Notes under the pieces: model-generated
What the model was told of the DNA's origin: nothing
Seen by the model: the letters and a program-made list of their open reading frames with translations, nothing else
Database searches by the model: none
Made by a program: the position numbers and the translations under genes
Shown: piece after piece, positions 24,098 to 32,861 of the stretch
Layout of the letters: each line of letters starts with the position of its first letter
Numbering within the stretch: position 1 is the stretch's first letter
Assembly: GCA_001796315.1 (NCBI GenBank)
Contig: MGME01000021.1
Location: forward strand, 1-33,067
DNA length: 33,067 bases
From: Chlamydiae bacterium RIFCSPLOWO2_12_FULL_49_12
Lineage (GTDB): Bacteria; Chlamydiota; Chlamydiia; Chlamydiales; Rhabdochlamydiaceae
Reading direction: 5' to 3'

Positions 24098-26023
24098 ATG
24101 GCAGAAGCAAAAAAAAAGAAGATCATAGGAATTGACTTAGGCACCACCAACTCCTGTGTGGCTTTCATGGAAGGATCGACGCCAAAAGTGATCGCCAACG
24201 CTGAAGGGAGCCGTACCACTCCCTCGGTGGTATCATACAAGGACGGCGATCGCCTGGTCGGCATTCCCGCCAAACGCCAAGCCGTCACCAACCCGGAGAG
24301 AACGCTCTTTTCCTCCAAGCGCTTCATCGGACGCAAATGGACAGAGGTTCAATCCGAGATCCTTACCGTTCCCTTTAAAGTCGTTCAGGGATCCAACGGA
24401 GACGCGCAGTTTGAAGTGGATGGAAAGAGTGTCACTCCGGAAGAGGCAGGCGCTCAGATCCTCATCAAGATGAAGGAGACGGCAGAGTCTTATCTAGGAG
24501 AAAAAGTGACGGACGCCGTCATCACAGTTCCGGCCTACTTTAATGATTCTCAGCGCCAATCGACAAAGGATGCGGGTAAGATCGCAGGGCTGAATGTGCT
24601 GCGCATCATTCCCGAACCGACGGCGGCGGCCCTTGCCTACGGGCTGGATAAAGGAGAGGAGAAAAAGATTGCGATCTTCGATCTGGGAGGAGGAACATTT
24701 GATATCTCCATCCTAGAAATTGGAGAAGGGGTATTCGAGGTGCTCTCCACCAATGGGGATACCCACCTAGGCGGCGACGATTTCGATATCTGCATCCTCA
24801 ACTGGATACTCGAGGAATTCAAAAAAGAGCACGGGATCGACTTAAGGAAAGACAAGATGGCCCTGCAGCGCCTAAAAGATGCGGCGGAAAAGGCCAAAAT
24901 CGAGCTCTCCGGCACCCAGTCTACAGAGATCAATCAGCCCTTCATTACGATGGATGCCACCGGCCCGAAACACCTCGCTCTCGCCTTGACACGCTCCAAG
25001 CTCGAGTCTTTGACCCATCATCTCATTGAAAGAACCACCCAGCCTTGCCTCAAAGCCTTGAAGGACTCTCGGCTCACAAAAGAGCAGCTGGACGAGGTCA
25101 TTTTAGTCGGCGGGATGACGCGAATGCCGGCCGTAGAAGCAAAAGTAAAAGAGATCTTCGGTAAAGAGCCTCACAAAGGGGTCAATCCCGACGAGGTCGT
25201 TGCCGTCGGCGCAGCAATTCAGGGAGGCGTCTTGAGCGGCGATGTCAAAGATGTGCTTCTTCTCGACGTCATTCCCTTAACGCTTGGCATAGAAACTTTA
25301 GGGGGCGTCCTGACTCCTTTAGTCGAGCGCAACACCACCATCCCTACGCAGAAAAAGCAGGTCTTCTCGACGGCTGCAGACAACCAGCCGGCCGTCACCA
25401 TCGTTGTCTTGCAAGGAGAGCGCAAGATGGCCTCCGACAACAAGGAGATCGGACGTTTCGATCTGACCGAGCTTCCGCCCGCCCCCCGCGGCATGCCGCA
25501 GATCGAGGTCTGCTTCGATATCGATGCGGACGGCATCCTTCACGTCTCAGCTAAAGACATGCAGACGGGGAAATCGCAAAAGATCCGCATAGAGGCCAAA
25601 TCGGGCTTAACGGACAAAGAGATCGAGCGCATGCTCAAAGACGCCGAACTGAACCAGGAAGAGGATAAAAAGAAAAAAGAGAGCGTCGAGGTGCGCAACG
25701 AGGCCGATAGTCTCTCCTTCCGAGCCGAAAAATCGCTTCATGAACATAAGGATAAGCTCCCCTCTCAGGTCGTCTCCGACGTGCAAAACAAAATCGATGC
25801 CGTCAAGAAGGCTTTGGAAGGAGAAGATCTTCAGGCGATCCGCTCAGCTAAAGAAGAACTCAATACCCACATGCAGAAAATCGGAGAAGCGATGCAGCAA
25901 CAGCAAGCTGCCGGTTCTGCTCCTCCTCCCGAAGCGGGCGCTGCAGGAGGAAACTCTTCCCGGAAGAGTGAAAAGCCCGACATTGAAGAGGCTGAGGTCG
26001 AAATTCTCGACAATAATCAATAA
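24098..26023 (+). CDS. dnaK: Chaperone protein DnaK (Hsp70)
   Basis: This ATP-dependent chaperone works with GrpE and DnaJ. The 641 residues have the full Hsp70 layout. The nucleotide-binding domain shows [16 protein letters not shown], the phosphate loop [16 protein letters not shown] and [14 protein letters not shown]. The [14 protein letters not shown] linker and substrate-binding domain follow, then the helical lid. The Gln/Ala/Gly-rich tail ends [15 protein letters not shown] lies about eight bases before the ATG. As last gene of hrcA-grpE-dnaK it is followed by a strong hairpin (26037-26061). No dnaJ is in the window. Confidence 0.99.
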   Translation: MAEAKKKKIIGIDLGTTNSCVAFMEGSTPKVIANAEGSRTTPSVVSYKDGDRLVGIPAKRQAVTNPERTLFSSKRFIGRKWTEVQSEILTVPFKVVQGSNGDAQFEVDGKSVTPEEAGAQILIKMKETAESYLGEKVTDAVITVPAYFNDSQRQSTKDAGKIAGLNVLRIIPEPTAAALAYGLDKGEEKKIAIFDLGGGTFDISILEIGEGVFEVLSTNGDTHLGGDDFDICILNWILEEFKKEHGIDLRKDKMALQRLKDAAEKAKIELSGTQSTEINQPFITMDATGPKHLALALTRSKLESLTHHLIERTTQPCLKALKDSRLTKEQLDEVILVGGMTRMPAVEAKVKEIFGKEPHKGVNPDEVVAVGAAIQGGVLSGDVKDVLLLDVIPLTLGIETLGGVLTPLVERNTTIPTQKKQVFSTAADNQPAVTIVVLQGERKMASDNKEIGRFDLTELPPAPRGMPQIEVCFDIDADGILHVSAKDMQTGKSQKIRIEAKSGLTDKEIERMLKDAELNQEEDKKKKESVEVRNEADSLSFRAEKSLHEHKDKLPSQVVSDVQNKIDAVKKALEGEDLQAIRSAKEELNTHMQKIGEAMQQQQAAGSAPPPEAGAAGGNSSRKSEKPDIEEAEVEILDNNQ

Positions 26024-26036
26024 TCAGTAAGACGCC

Positions 26037-26061
26037 GACCGCTCTTCTTGGAAGAGCGGTC
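26037..26061 (+). terminator. Rho-independent-type terminator after dnaK
   Basis: A perfect 11-bp stem (GACCGCTCTTC / GAAGAGCGGTC) with a three-base TTG loop is followed by GTTTATTCATT. It begins 14 bases after the dnaK stop and closes the heat-shock operon. The T tract is interrupted, so efficiency may be moderate. There is no T tract in the opposite direction. Confidence 0.8.
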
Positions 26062-26125
26062 GTTTATTCATTACGAGGGAGGGATGTTTCGGGAGCGGCA
26101 CGTTTGGGAGATGATGCAAGAGGTT

Positions 26126-26650
26126 CTATTCAGAAGAGGCCGGGACCCTTTGTTTGAGCATCCTTTCGATGCTTTCCAAATGCGAGATGATCCATACATA
26201 GGTAAATTGACCGCTGTTTTGATCTCCCTGCCCGGGAAGGCGGCAGGGGGGAGTTTCAGAAAGGCGCGACATCTCTAGGTAGCGCCCGACATCTAAAAAA
26301 TTCTGCGGCCCTTCCAAAAAGGGTTGCGCAGTCTCTTTCCATTCCTCGTCCTGATAGGGTTCAAGCCCTTTAAGGGTCAGGTGCTCTCTTAACCAAAGGC
26401 GCTTGATGATGCGATCCGAAGTTAACTTTTCTTTGTCATAAGTAATCCGCTTCTTCAATTCGCCGCAGCGCTCTTTTCCTACGGTTCCTTCCAAATGCGT
26501 TAGGAAGGCTAAAGAGACATCACGATCTTTCTGAATTCTGTAAAAGACGGAGCACACCTCCTTGGCTCGCGTATTTCCGGCATCGGCTAAAATGGCGAGG
26601 ATAAGCTCCTCCGGAAGACGACCGAAGTAAGGTCCCAAACGGCAAGTCAT
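26126..26650 (-). CDS. Probable F-box-like protein, candidate secreted effector
   Basis: The 174-residue product begins with LPEELILAILADAG followed by VCSVFYRIQKDRDVSLAFL (about 12-50). This fits the F-box pattern LP-x-E-hh-xx-IL ... VCxxF, although the segment between IL and VC is about two residues shorter than usual. F-box domains recruit eukaryotic SCF ubiquitin ligases through Skp1, and amoeba-associated Chlamydiae are known to encode many. The rest (50-174) is helical with charged and aromatic residues and no known domain that I can name. No signal peptide is seen, so delivery would need type III secretion. AAGG lies about ten bases before the ATG, after an A/T-rich TATATATA region (26665-26700). 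It lies between dnaK and rseP. Confidence 0.5.
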   Translation of the reverse strand: MTCRLGPYFGRLPEELILAILADAGNTRAKEVCSVFYRIQKDRDVSLAFLTHLEGTVGKERCGELKKRITYDKEKLTSDRIIKRLWLREHLTLKGLEPYQDEEWKETAQPFLEGPQNFLDVGRYLEMSRLSETPPCRLPGQGDQNSGQFTYVWIISHLESIERMLKQRVPASSE

Positions 26651-26725
26651 AACTTGTTACCTTTTGTGAAATTATGAGTACATTTGAGTATATATAAAAA
26701 TAAGAAAAACAAATAAGTGCAAACT

Positions 26726-28681
26726 TTATTTTAACCAGTAAGTAAAAAGTTTGCTCAAGTCGCTATACACCATATAGATGAAAAAGAGGACAATAAGGAT
26801 AAAGAAGGGGATGATGATTTTTTCGATGATTTTGGGGTCGACGCGTTTCTTCGTGATGATTTCATAGAGGGAAAAACAGATGTGCCCGCCATCTAAAACG
26901 GGAAGAGGGAGGAAGTTCAAAAGACCTAAATTCAAGCTGATAAGCCCCAACCAATAGAGCGCTTCCTGAATCCCTACCGACCAGCCGTAATGGATAGCTT
27001 GGACAATGCCAACAGGGCCAGCGAGGTGTTTGGGATGCAAGGCGCCGGTGAAGAGACCGACAAGCGTACGCCCCACCTGAGCGAAAACTTGATAGGTCAT
27101 CGAAAAGGGGTCGGGATTGTAGCTAATCACGCGATCGCGCAAATTGATGCCAAGTAAAAGCCGCTTCTGCTCGCGTTCAAAGAGGCGCAACACCCGCTCC
27201 CTCTCTTTGGGATCTTTGATGGCGGAAATTTCCTTTTTCTGACTCTCCCACTCATTGAGAAAAGCAGCCTTTTGCCCGGGGTTGAGAGAGAGCTCCATCA
27301 TCGTTTTGGGAACTACGGGATGAAGAAAACGTAAAGAATCGCTTTGACTCAGAGGATTTTCCGTTCCAAGAGATTGGATCATCCGGCTTAGATCCTGCCA
27401 AGAGATCCCGGAAAAAAAGTCCGCATCCGCCCTCTTCCAGGAAACAACGGGCCACTTCTCTTCATGTTGGACAATCAAGCAAACGCGCCGCTGTTGCAGT
27501 TCCGACAAGAGTTCAGACGTTAAAGAGATGGCTTTTCCGTCAACGGCAAGAATGCGATCTCCCTTTTGCAAAGGAGTGTCGATCTCTGAACGGGCGACTG
27601 TTTCAAGACAATGCTCTTTCGCATCCGCCCCTAGAAAAGAAAGAGCGTTTTCCACAACGGCTGTAGAAGAAAGATTGTAGGGAATGAAATAGAGATCCTG
27701 TAAACGCTCTTTCAATTTAGCCTCGTCTCTCCAATCATCCAGCTCTCCTTTTTCAAAGACTCCGAGATAGAGATCGGACACCTTCAGGCGCAAAACCCGT
27801 GCCACAAAGCTCCTTCCCTCGCGCTGCACCGTCAAAAGCGTCGTCGATTGATTGACGAGATGGATTAAGTGGCGTTGTGAAAAGACAAGCTCCCCATCGG
27901 CCCAGATGATACGGTCTTTATATTGGATCCCGCTCTCTTTCATCGGAGAGCCCTGAGGAAGCCTGTTTTCGCCTCCTTCAGAAGAGCGGTCGTAAAGAAG
28001 ATAGGCGGCAGGAGAGATGATCCCCATCGTGAAGACATTTTGCACCACTCCGCCCGGATGGGGATAGGTGGGAAGCTTGTAGTCAAATTCTTCTTTAAGC
28101 CCTTTAAAGTAATTAATTTTATACCCTTGAATCACGGCATCTTTTCCATCGAGAACGGCAGCATACAACAGATCCTCCGCTCCCCCGTAGGAACGATGGT
28201 TGAGGCGAAGGAGTTCATCTCCGGGCCTCACTTCCAGTTCGTAGAGTTTCGAGTGAGGGTCCACCCAGCCAATGAGCCGCGTCTTTTCAGAAAAGAATTT
28301 CTCTCTCCCGCCTGAGAGCCAAATGAGAGAGAAGGCAAAGAGACCAAACAGGAGATTGACCAAAGGGCCCATGAGAGCCACTTTGATCCTCTGCCAGGGG
28401 CTCTTGCCAAAATAGCCGTCCGGGATGAGATAGAGATTGTCCACTCCCTTTTTCCTCTCCATGCCCTTGATGCGAACAAATCCTCCCAAGGGGAGGACGC
28501 CGATCTGCCACTTTACCCCTTGCCAATTCCAGCTGCATAAGGGTTTGCCAAACCCGATCGAGAAGACCTCCACCGTCATCTTGGCTCGGCGCGCCATGAA
28601 GTAATGGCCCAGCTCGTGGATGAAGATCAAAAAGCCAAGGCCAAGAAGGGCAAGGACCAGATAGGCAAGATTTTGAATCAT
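26726..28681 (-). CDS. rseP: RseP-type site-2 protease (intramembrane zinc metalloprotease)
   Basis: This intramembrane protease cuts single-pass membrane proteins, classically anti-sigma factors. The 651-residue product has the zinc motif HELGH at 22-26 in the first helix, the conserved GFGKPL and LGGFVRIKG, a long extracytoplasmic PDZ-containing middle region (about 110-540; GDELLRLNH and KGDRILAVDG are PDZ-like cores), and the C-terminal helices with GPVGIVQ and the third ligand motif LPLPVLDGGH near 600. The middle region is longer than in E. coli RseP (450 residues), as in Chlamydia CT072. The start overlaps the dxr stop by four bases. No anti-sigma factor substrate is evident in the window. 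Confidence 0.94.
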   Translation of the reverse strand: MIQNLAYLVLALLGLGFLIFIHELGHYFMARRAKMTVEVFSIGFGKPLCSWNWQGVKWQIGVLPLGGFVRIKGMERKKGVDNLYLIPDGYFGKSPWQRIKVALMGPLVNLLFGLFAFSLIWLSGGREKFFSEKTRLIGWVDPHSKLYELEVRPGDELLRLNHRSYGGAEDLLYAAVLDGKDAVIQGYKINYFKGLKEEFDYKLPTYPHPGGVVQNVFTMGIISPAAYLLYDRSSEGGENRLPQGSPMKESGIQYKDRIIWADGELVFSQRHLIHLVNQSTTLLTVQREGRSFVARVLRLKVSDLYLGVFEKGELDDWRDEAKLKERLQDLYFIPYNLSSTAVVENALSFLGADAKEHCLETVARSEIDTPLQKGDRILAVDGKAISLTSELLSELQQRRVCLIVQHEEKWPVVSWKRADADFFSGISWQDLSRMIQSLGTENPLSQSDSLRFLHPVVPKTMMELSLNPGQKAAFLNEWESQKKEISAIKDPKERERVLRLFEREQKRLLLGINLRDRVISYNPDPFSMTYQVFAQVGRTLVGLFTGALHPKHLAGPVGIVQAIHYGWSVGIQEALYWLGLISLNLGLLNFLPLPVLDGGHICFSLYEIITKKRVDPKIIEKIIIPFFILIVLFFIYMVYSDLSKLFTYWLK

Positions 28682-29823
28682 ATTCTCAAAGCCTCCTCGC
28701 GGGCCTGTTCATCAATTGCTAAAACCTTCTCTATCGTGAGCTCTTTCTCAGGGGTATGTCTTTGCAGCAATGTTTCCAATTTTTTTCCGATCTCTTGCCA
28801 GGAGATCTCCTTTAATAGAAAGCGGTGGACAAGGGCATCGTTAGCTCCATTCAAAAAGCAGGGCATGCTACCGCCCAACCGGAGCGCCTGAAGGGCAAGC
28901 CCCAAGCAGGGAAATCTATCCTTGTCGGGCGAAGAGAAGTTTAACGAGCTCAAGCGGGTCAGATCCAGATGCGGCAAAAGAGCAGGATGGCGCTCAGGAT
29001 AGGTAAGCGCATACTGGATCGGATAGATCATATGGGGAGAGGAGAGTTGGGCAAGAGTCGAACCGTCGACGAACTGCACGAGACCATGAATGACGCTTTG
29101 AGGATGAATGACCACTTCAATGCGATCGGGAGGAATTCCGAAAAGGAAATGCGCCTCAATCACCTCAAGCCCTTTGTTCATCAGCGTAGAGGAGTCTACG
29201 CTCACTTTAGGTCCCATCTTCCACGTCGGATGGGCAAGCGCTTCTTCAACGGTGATGCTCTTTAGATTCTCTGCGCTCAAAGAAAAAAAAGGGCCTCCCG
29301 AAGCGGTCAGGATCAGGCGATGGACGGCGCTCTTCTCTTCTTTTTGCAGGCACTGAAAAAGAGCGCTGTGTTCGCTGTCGATGGGAATGACGGGAGTCTT
29401 GTTCTCTTGAGCAAGCTGCATCAGGCACTCTCCGGCCGCAACGAGCACCTCCTTATTTGCAAGAAGAAGGACCTTTTTGCGGCGCAAGGCGAGGGCGGTA
29501 GGCAGGATTCCGACACTTCCGGACATGGCCGAGACGACATGGGTAGCCTCTTCAAAAGCAGCCACTTCGTTCAACCCGTCGCTTCCTGCCACCACCCGGA
29601 TTCCCGGGGGAAGGCGTTTGGCAAGCTCAAAGGCCTTTTCCCGGTCATAGACGGCAATCAGTTTCGGCAAAAATTGACGGGCTTGGGCCTCGAGAAGATC
29701 GATGCGGCTCTTGGCAGCTAAAGCGACAACTTTAACTTTTCCTTTGAGATGACATGCGACTTTTAAGCAATTTTGCCCAATCGAACCGGTACTTCCCAAT
29801 AGGGCTATCTTCTTGGCTTCCAT
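28678..29823 (-). CDS. dxr: 1-deoxy-D-xylulose 5-phosphate reductoisomerase
   Basis: This is the second enzyme of the MEP isoprenoid pathway, converting DXP to MEP with NADPH. The 381 residues fit the family. Motifs are the dinucleotide loop GSTGSIG at 10-16, the NKEVLVAAG segment, the catalytic acidic site PIDSEHSALF, the TASGGPFF loop, HPTWKMGPKVSVDSSTLMNK and EVIEAHFLF. It starts two bases after the ytgD stop and overlaps rseP by four bases at its end, so it is cotranscribed with both. The pathway supplies the undecaprenyl carrier recycled by UppP. Confidence 0.97.
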   Translation of the reverse strand: MEAKKIALLGSTGSIGQNCLKVACHLKGKVKVVALAAKSRIDLLEAQARQFLPKLIAVYDREKAFELAKRLPPGIRVVAGSDGLNEVAAFEEATHVVSAMSGSVGILPTALALRRKKVLLLANKEVLVAAGECLMQLAQENKTPVIPIDSEHSALFQCLQKEEKSAVHRLILTASGGPFFSLSAENLKSITVEEALAHPTWKMGPKVSVDSSTLMNKGLEVIEAHFLFGIPPDRIEVVIHPQSVIHGLVQFVDGSTLAQLSSPHMIYPIQYALTYPERHPALLPHLDLTRLSSLNFSSPDKDRFPCLGLALQALRLGGSMPCFLNGANDALVHRFLLKEISWQEIGKKLETLLQRHTPEKELTIEKVLAIDEQAREEALRI

Positions 29824-29825
29824 TC

Positions 29826-30797
29826 CTATAGGATTATCCCTTTCTTTTTTCTAAATGTCAATGAAGGGAGCAGGAGAAGGAGATAAAGACATCCCAGAAT
29901 GAAAACTAGGAGTCCTGCTGTGGAAAGAGCGAGATGATAAACCGAGAGCAGATGCCTGGAGAGCGCGACAGCCAATACCGAGGCGGCGGCTCCAAGCAGA
30001 GGAGAGAGAAAAAAGAGCCTTCCCAGATTGTGGGTCAGGCGCCTTGCCGCAAGAGGAGGGAAGACGAGCAGCGCAAGGACCAAAAAGACGCCAACTGCCC
30101 GGAAAGCTCCTACAAGAGTCAAGGCCGTCTGAAAGAGCAGCAAAAGATCAAACAGAAGGGGGCAAAATCCCAGAGATGCGGCGAGACGGGAATCAAAGGC
30201 AGTGATCTTCCATTCCTTAAAAAAGAGAAGCATCACGACGGCATTCAAAAGAGCGACAAACCCCACGAGTTTTAGGTCATGAAGATGGAGGGCATCGACA
30301 TTGCCCATCACAGCATCCGCCTCGAGATGGAGATTTCTGGCAAAGAGCGTCACGGCGGTAATTCCTAAGGCAAAGAGCGTCGTAAAGACAAGTCCGATGC
30401 TGGCATCCTCTTGGACTTTGGCCACTCGTTTCAAAAACTCTGTGCTCAAAACAGTGAAAAGGGAGGTGAAAAAGGCTGCAGCCATCAAGAGATTCAGATC
30501 CATTCCTATCCCCTCTTCGCTTGCTCCCATGAGGGGAAATAAGAAAAGATAGGCAGAAACCAGGCCCAGCAGGATCGTATGGGAGAGCGCATTGGCCAGC
30601 ATGGTCATGCGCTTTAAGATCAATAGGTTGCCGATGAGCGAGGTCGAGATGCCCACTCCCGCTAAGACCAGAAGCTGCACCTCGTCCGAGGCCAGATCGC
30701 AAAAGGCGAGATCTCCCTTCATTGCCCGCACAAGGCGCAGAAAGAGCAGCGAAAAAAACTCAAAAAAATCTTTACCCCAATAGGGATTCATGATCAT
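29826..30797 (-). CDS. ytgD: YtgD, metal ABC transporter permease (ABC-3/TroD type)
   Basis: This is the second permease subunit of the Ytg metal importer. The 323 residues contain eight or more hydrophobic helices. Conserved ABC-3 features are GISTSLIGNLLILKRMTMLANALSHTILLG, with the characteristic ALSH near residue 70, and the later FRAVGVFLVLALLVFPPLAARRLT. The frame begins within the 3' end of ytgCR (26-base overlap); MNPYW at 30791 is an alternative start. It pairs with YtgC in the membrane. dxr follows after two bases. Confidence 0.92.
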   Translation of the reverse strand: MIMNPYWGKDFFEFFSLLFLRLVRAMKGDLAFCDLASDEVQLLVLAGVGISTSLIGNLLILKRMTMLANALSHTILLGLVSAYLFLFPLMGASEEGIGMDLNLLMAAAFFTSLFTVLSTEFLKRVAKVQEDASIGLVFTTLFALGITAVTLFARNLHLEADAVMGNVDALHLHDLKLVGFVALLNAVVMLLFFKEWKITAFDSRLAASLGFCPLLFDLLLLFQTALTLVGAFRAVGVFLVLALLVFPPLAARRLTHNLGRLFFLSPLLGAAASVLAVALSRHLLSVYHLALSTAGLLVFILGCLYLLLLLPSLTFRKKKGIIL

Positions 30798-32112
30798 TTG
30801 GAATGGGTTGCTTATGGGGATCTTTCTTGGGATCCTTTAAAAGACGGGTCAATTCCCTCTCCAGTTCATAAGAGAGGAGATGTTCGATCTCTTCTGCGCT
30901 CCGGTGCACCCGATCGGCATGCTGCCCTAAATAGTCGACGAGATAGACTTCCCAGAGGCGGTGAAGGCGCACCGTACGGCTGGCGCGCCTCCAGCCATCG
31001 GAAGATAAGCGATAACGCCCCTTTCCCTTTCTCTGCAGCCATCCCTGGCATCTCATTTTAAAGAAAAGAAGAGAGCCGGAAAGAGAAGAGAGTTGATTGA
31101 AATGCACGATCTCTGAAAAGGAGAACTCTCTTTTCTCCCCCTCTTTCCACAATCTTTTTAAGACGTTTTCAAGAAGACAGCGATTTTTAAACGCCCGCAT
31201 GCGGTAAGCGCGAAAGATCAGCCCTGATTCCAAAGAAAAGAAAAGCGAAAAGAGCGAAATGGCAGCCCCTACCAGGACAATCATCGGCCCGGTGGGAAGG
31301 GCTAGGCTCTCTCTGTGGAAGAGAAGGGGGAGATTGACGGAGAGGTAGTTCCCTAAAAAAGCGCTCCCTCCCCCTATCAATGCGGCTAAGAAAAAAAGCA
31401 TGGAGAGGCGGCTTGTCCACCTGCGCGCCGCAACGGCTGGGGCAATCAGCATCCCGGACAAGAGGACAACCCCCACGCTGCGCATCCCAATGACGATGCT
31501 TAAGATGAGCAGAAAATGCACAAGGAATTCGACTTTGCGCACAGATGCTCCCACGCTTTTTGCAAAGGCGCGATCAAAATAGATCCACTGGACAAATCGA
31601 TAGAGAAAGAAAACGCATAGAGCCGTGATTAAAACGAGCACGGCATAGATCGCCATGTCCCTATCGACTAGAGTGGCCGCCTGTCCATAGAGATAGAGGG
31701 AGATCTGCTTATACCACACGGCATGGGTGACCTGAAGACGGCTGGCTAAAAGAACGCCCACTCCGAAAAAGAGCGAGAGGATCATACAGAGGGCCGCATC
31801 GCTATGCAAAGAGACTTTTTTCTGGAGAAAAGAGATAAGAAAAAGCCCCAAAGAGGCGGAGAGAAAAGCGCCTAGAATGACACTCATTCCTTCATCAGCT
31901 CCCGGAGTTTTAAAAATCAAGGAAGCAAAGAGAGCGCTTCCCACGATTCCCGGATAGGCAGCATGGGAAAGCGCCTCCCCTAAAAGGGTCTCTTTGCGAA
32001 TGAGAAGAATGACTCCCACAAGAGCGGTTGCGATGCACATCAGCATGCTCCCAATCGTCGGGCCTCTCAAGACAGAATCGGTCAAAAAATCAACAAGGGA
32101 AGTCATGCTCAC
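30772..32112 (-). CDS. ytgCR: YtgCR, metal ABC permease fused to DtxR-like repressor
   Basis: The first ~300 of 446 residues are an ABC-3 family permease: IGSMLMCIATALVGVILLIR, the ALSHAAYPGIVG motif and VGVVLLSGMLIAPAVAARRW. The last ~140 residues are soluble and match a DtxR-like regulator: a winged helix (FSEIVHFNQLSSLSGSLLFF, GWLQRKGKGRYRLSSDGW, HRLWEVYLVDYLG) and a metal-binding region (HADRVHRSAEEIEHLLSYELE, in the style of DtxR His/Glu ligands). In C. trachomatis the tethered domain YtgR is released by cleavage and acts as an iron-dependent repressor. The start is likely GTG 32112, which has AGGAG seven bases upstream and overlaps the ytgB stop (GTGA); ATG 32106 is the alternative. Confidence 0.93.
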   Translation of the reverse strand: MSMTSLVDFLTDSVLRGPTIGSMLMCIATALVGVILLIRKETLLGEALSHAAYPGIVGSALFASLIFKTPGADEGMSVILGAFLSASLGLFLISFLQKKVSLHSDAALCMILSLFFGVGVLLASRLQVTHAVWYKQISLYLYGQAATLVDRDMAIYAVLVLITALCVFFLYRFVQWIYFDRAFAKSVGASVRKVEFLVHFLLILSIVIGMRSVGVVLLSGMLIAPAVAARRWTSRLSMLFFLAALIGGGSAFLGNYLSVNLPLLFHRESLALPTGPMIVLVGAAISLFSLFFSLESGLIFRAYRMRAFKNRCLLENVLKRLWKEGEKREFSFSEIVHFNQLSSLSGSLLFFKMRCQGWLQRKGKGRYRLSSDGWRRASRTVRLHRLWEVYLVDYLGQHADRVHRSAEEIEHLLSYELERELTRLLKDPKKDPHKQPIPNDHESLLG

Positions 32113-32861
32113 AAAACATCTCCTGAAAGACGCGCCACCTCTTCCAAAAGCGCATGACGCTTCCCGAAGGCGCGGAAGATGTTGGCTTGATGAAACACCT
32201 CTTCCATGGGGCCGGAAGCAACGAGCGCGGTATTCAAGAGAAGCGCCCAGTCAAAATAGTTCTGAACCGTAGAGAGATCGTGATGGACAACTAAGAGCGT
32301 CTTGCCCTCCTGTTTCAGTTTTCCCAAAAGTTCCAAGATCTCTTTTTCAGTAGCCATATCAACCCCGGCAAAGGGTTCATCCAACAAAAAAAGATCGGCT
32401 TGCTGAAGCAAAGCCCGCGCAATAAAAAGCCGCTGCTTTTGCCCTCCGGAGAGCTGGGAGATTTGGCGGCTTTCGTACTCCAGCATCCCTACCTTTTTCA
32501 AAATAGAACGGGCGGCATCGCGATCGGAAGCCTTGGGCCATTTAAAAAGTCCCAACTTACGGTACCTTCCCATCAAGACCACATCGAGAACCGAGATGGG
32601 AAAGTTCCAGTCTACGGAACTCCTTTGAGGGACATAAGCTACCCTGGCTTGCACCTTCCTGGCCTCTTCTCCAAGCAGGCGAATCGTCCCGGAAAGAGGT
32701 TTTACAATGCCGAGGATCGCTTGGAGCAGGGTGCTCTTCCCTGCCCCGTTGGGTCCCACAACCGCACACAACCTCCCCGTCGGCAGTGAAAAATTGATGT
32801 CCCAAAGAACCGGCGTCTTGTCAAAACTCACTGTCAGCTGTTCTATTTCTAAGGCATGCAT
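32109..32861 (-). CDS. ytgB: YtgB, ATP-binding subunit of metal ABC transporter
   Basis: This 250-residue ABC ATPase drives the Ytg metal importer. Motifs are Walker A GPNGAGKST at 36-44, the signature LSGGQKQR, Walker B LFLLDEPFAG, and a D-loop/H-loop ending in VVHHDLSTV. I chose ATG 32861 (MHALEIEQL), which gives a standard NBD N-terminus and overlaps the ytgA stop by 13 bases; AAAAGAG lies upstream. An in-frame ATG at 32894 (MRCRSDQ) falls further inside ytgA and looks less likely. Its stop overlaps the ytgCR start by four bases. Confidence 0.94.
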   Translation of the reverse strand: MHALEIEQLTVSFDKTPVLWDINFSLPTGRLCAVVGPNGAGKSTLLQAILGIVKPLSGTIRLLGEEARKVQARVAYVPQRSSVDWNFPISVLDVVLMGRYRKLGLFKWPKASDRDAARSILKKVGMLEYESRQISQLSGGQKQRLFIARALLQQADLFLLDEPFAGVDMATEKEILELLGKLKQEGKTLLVVHHDLSTVQNYFDWALLLNTALVASGPMEEVFHQANIFRAFGKRHALLEEVARLSGDVL

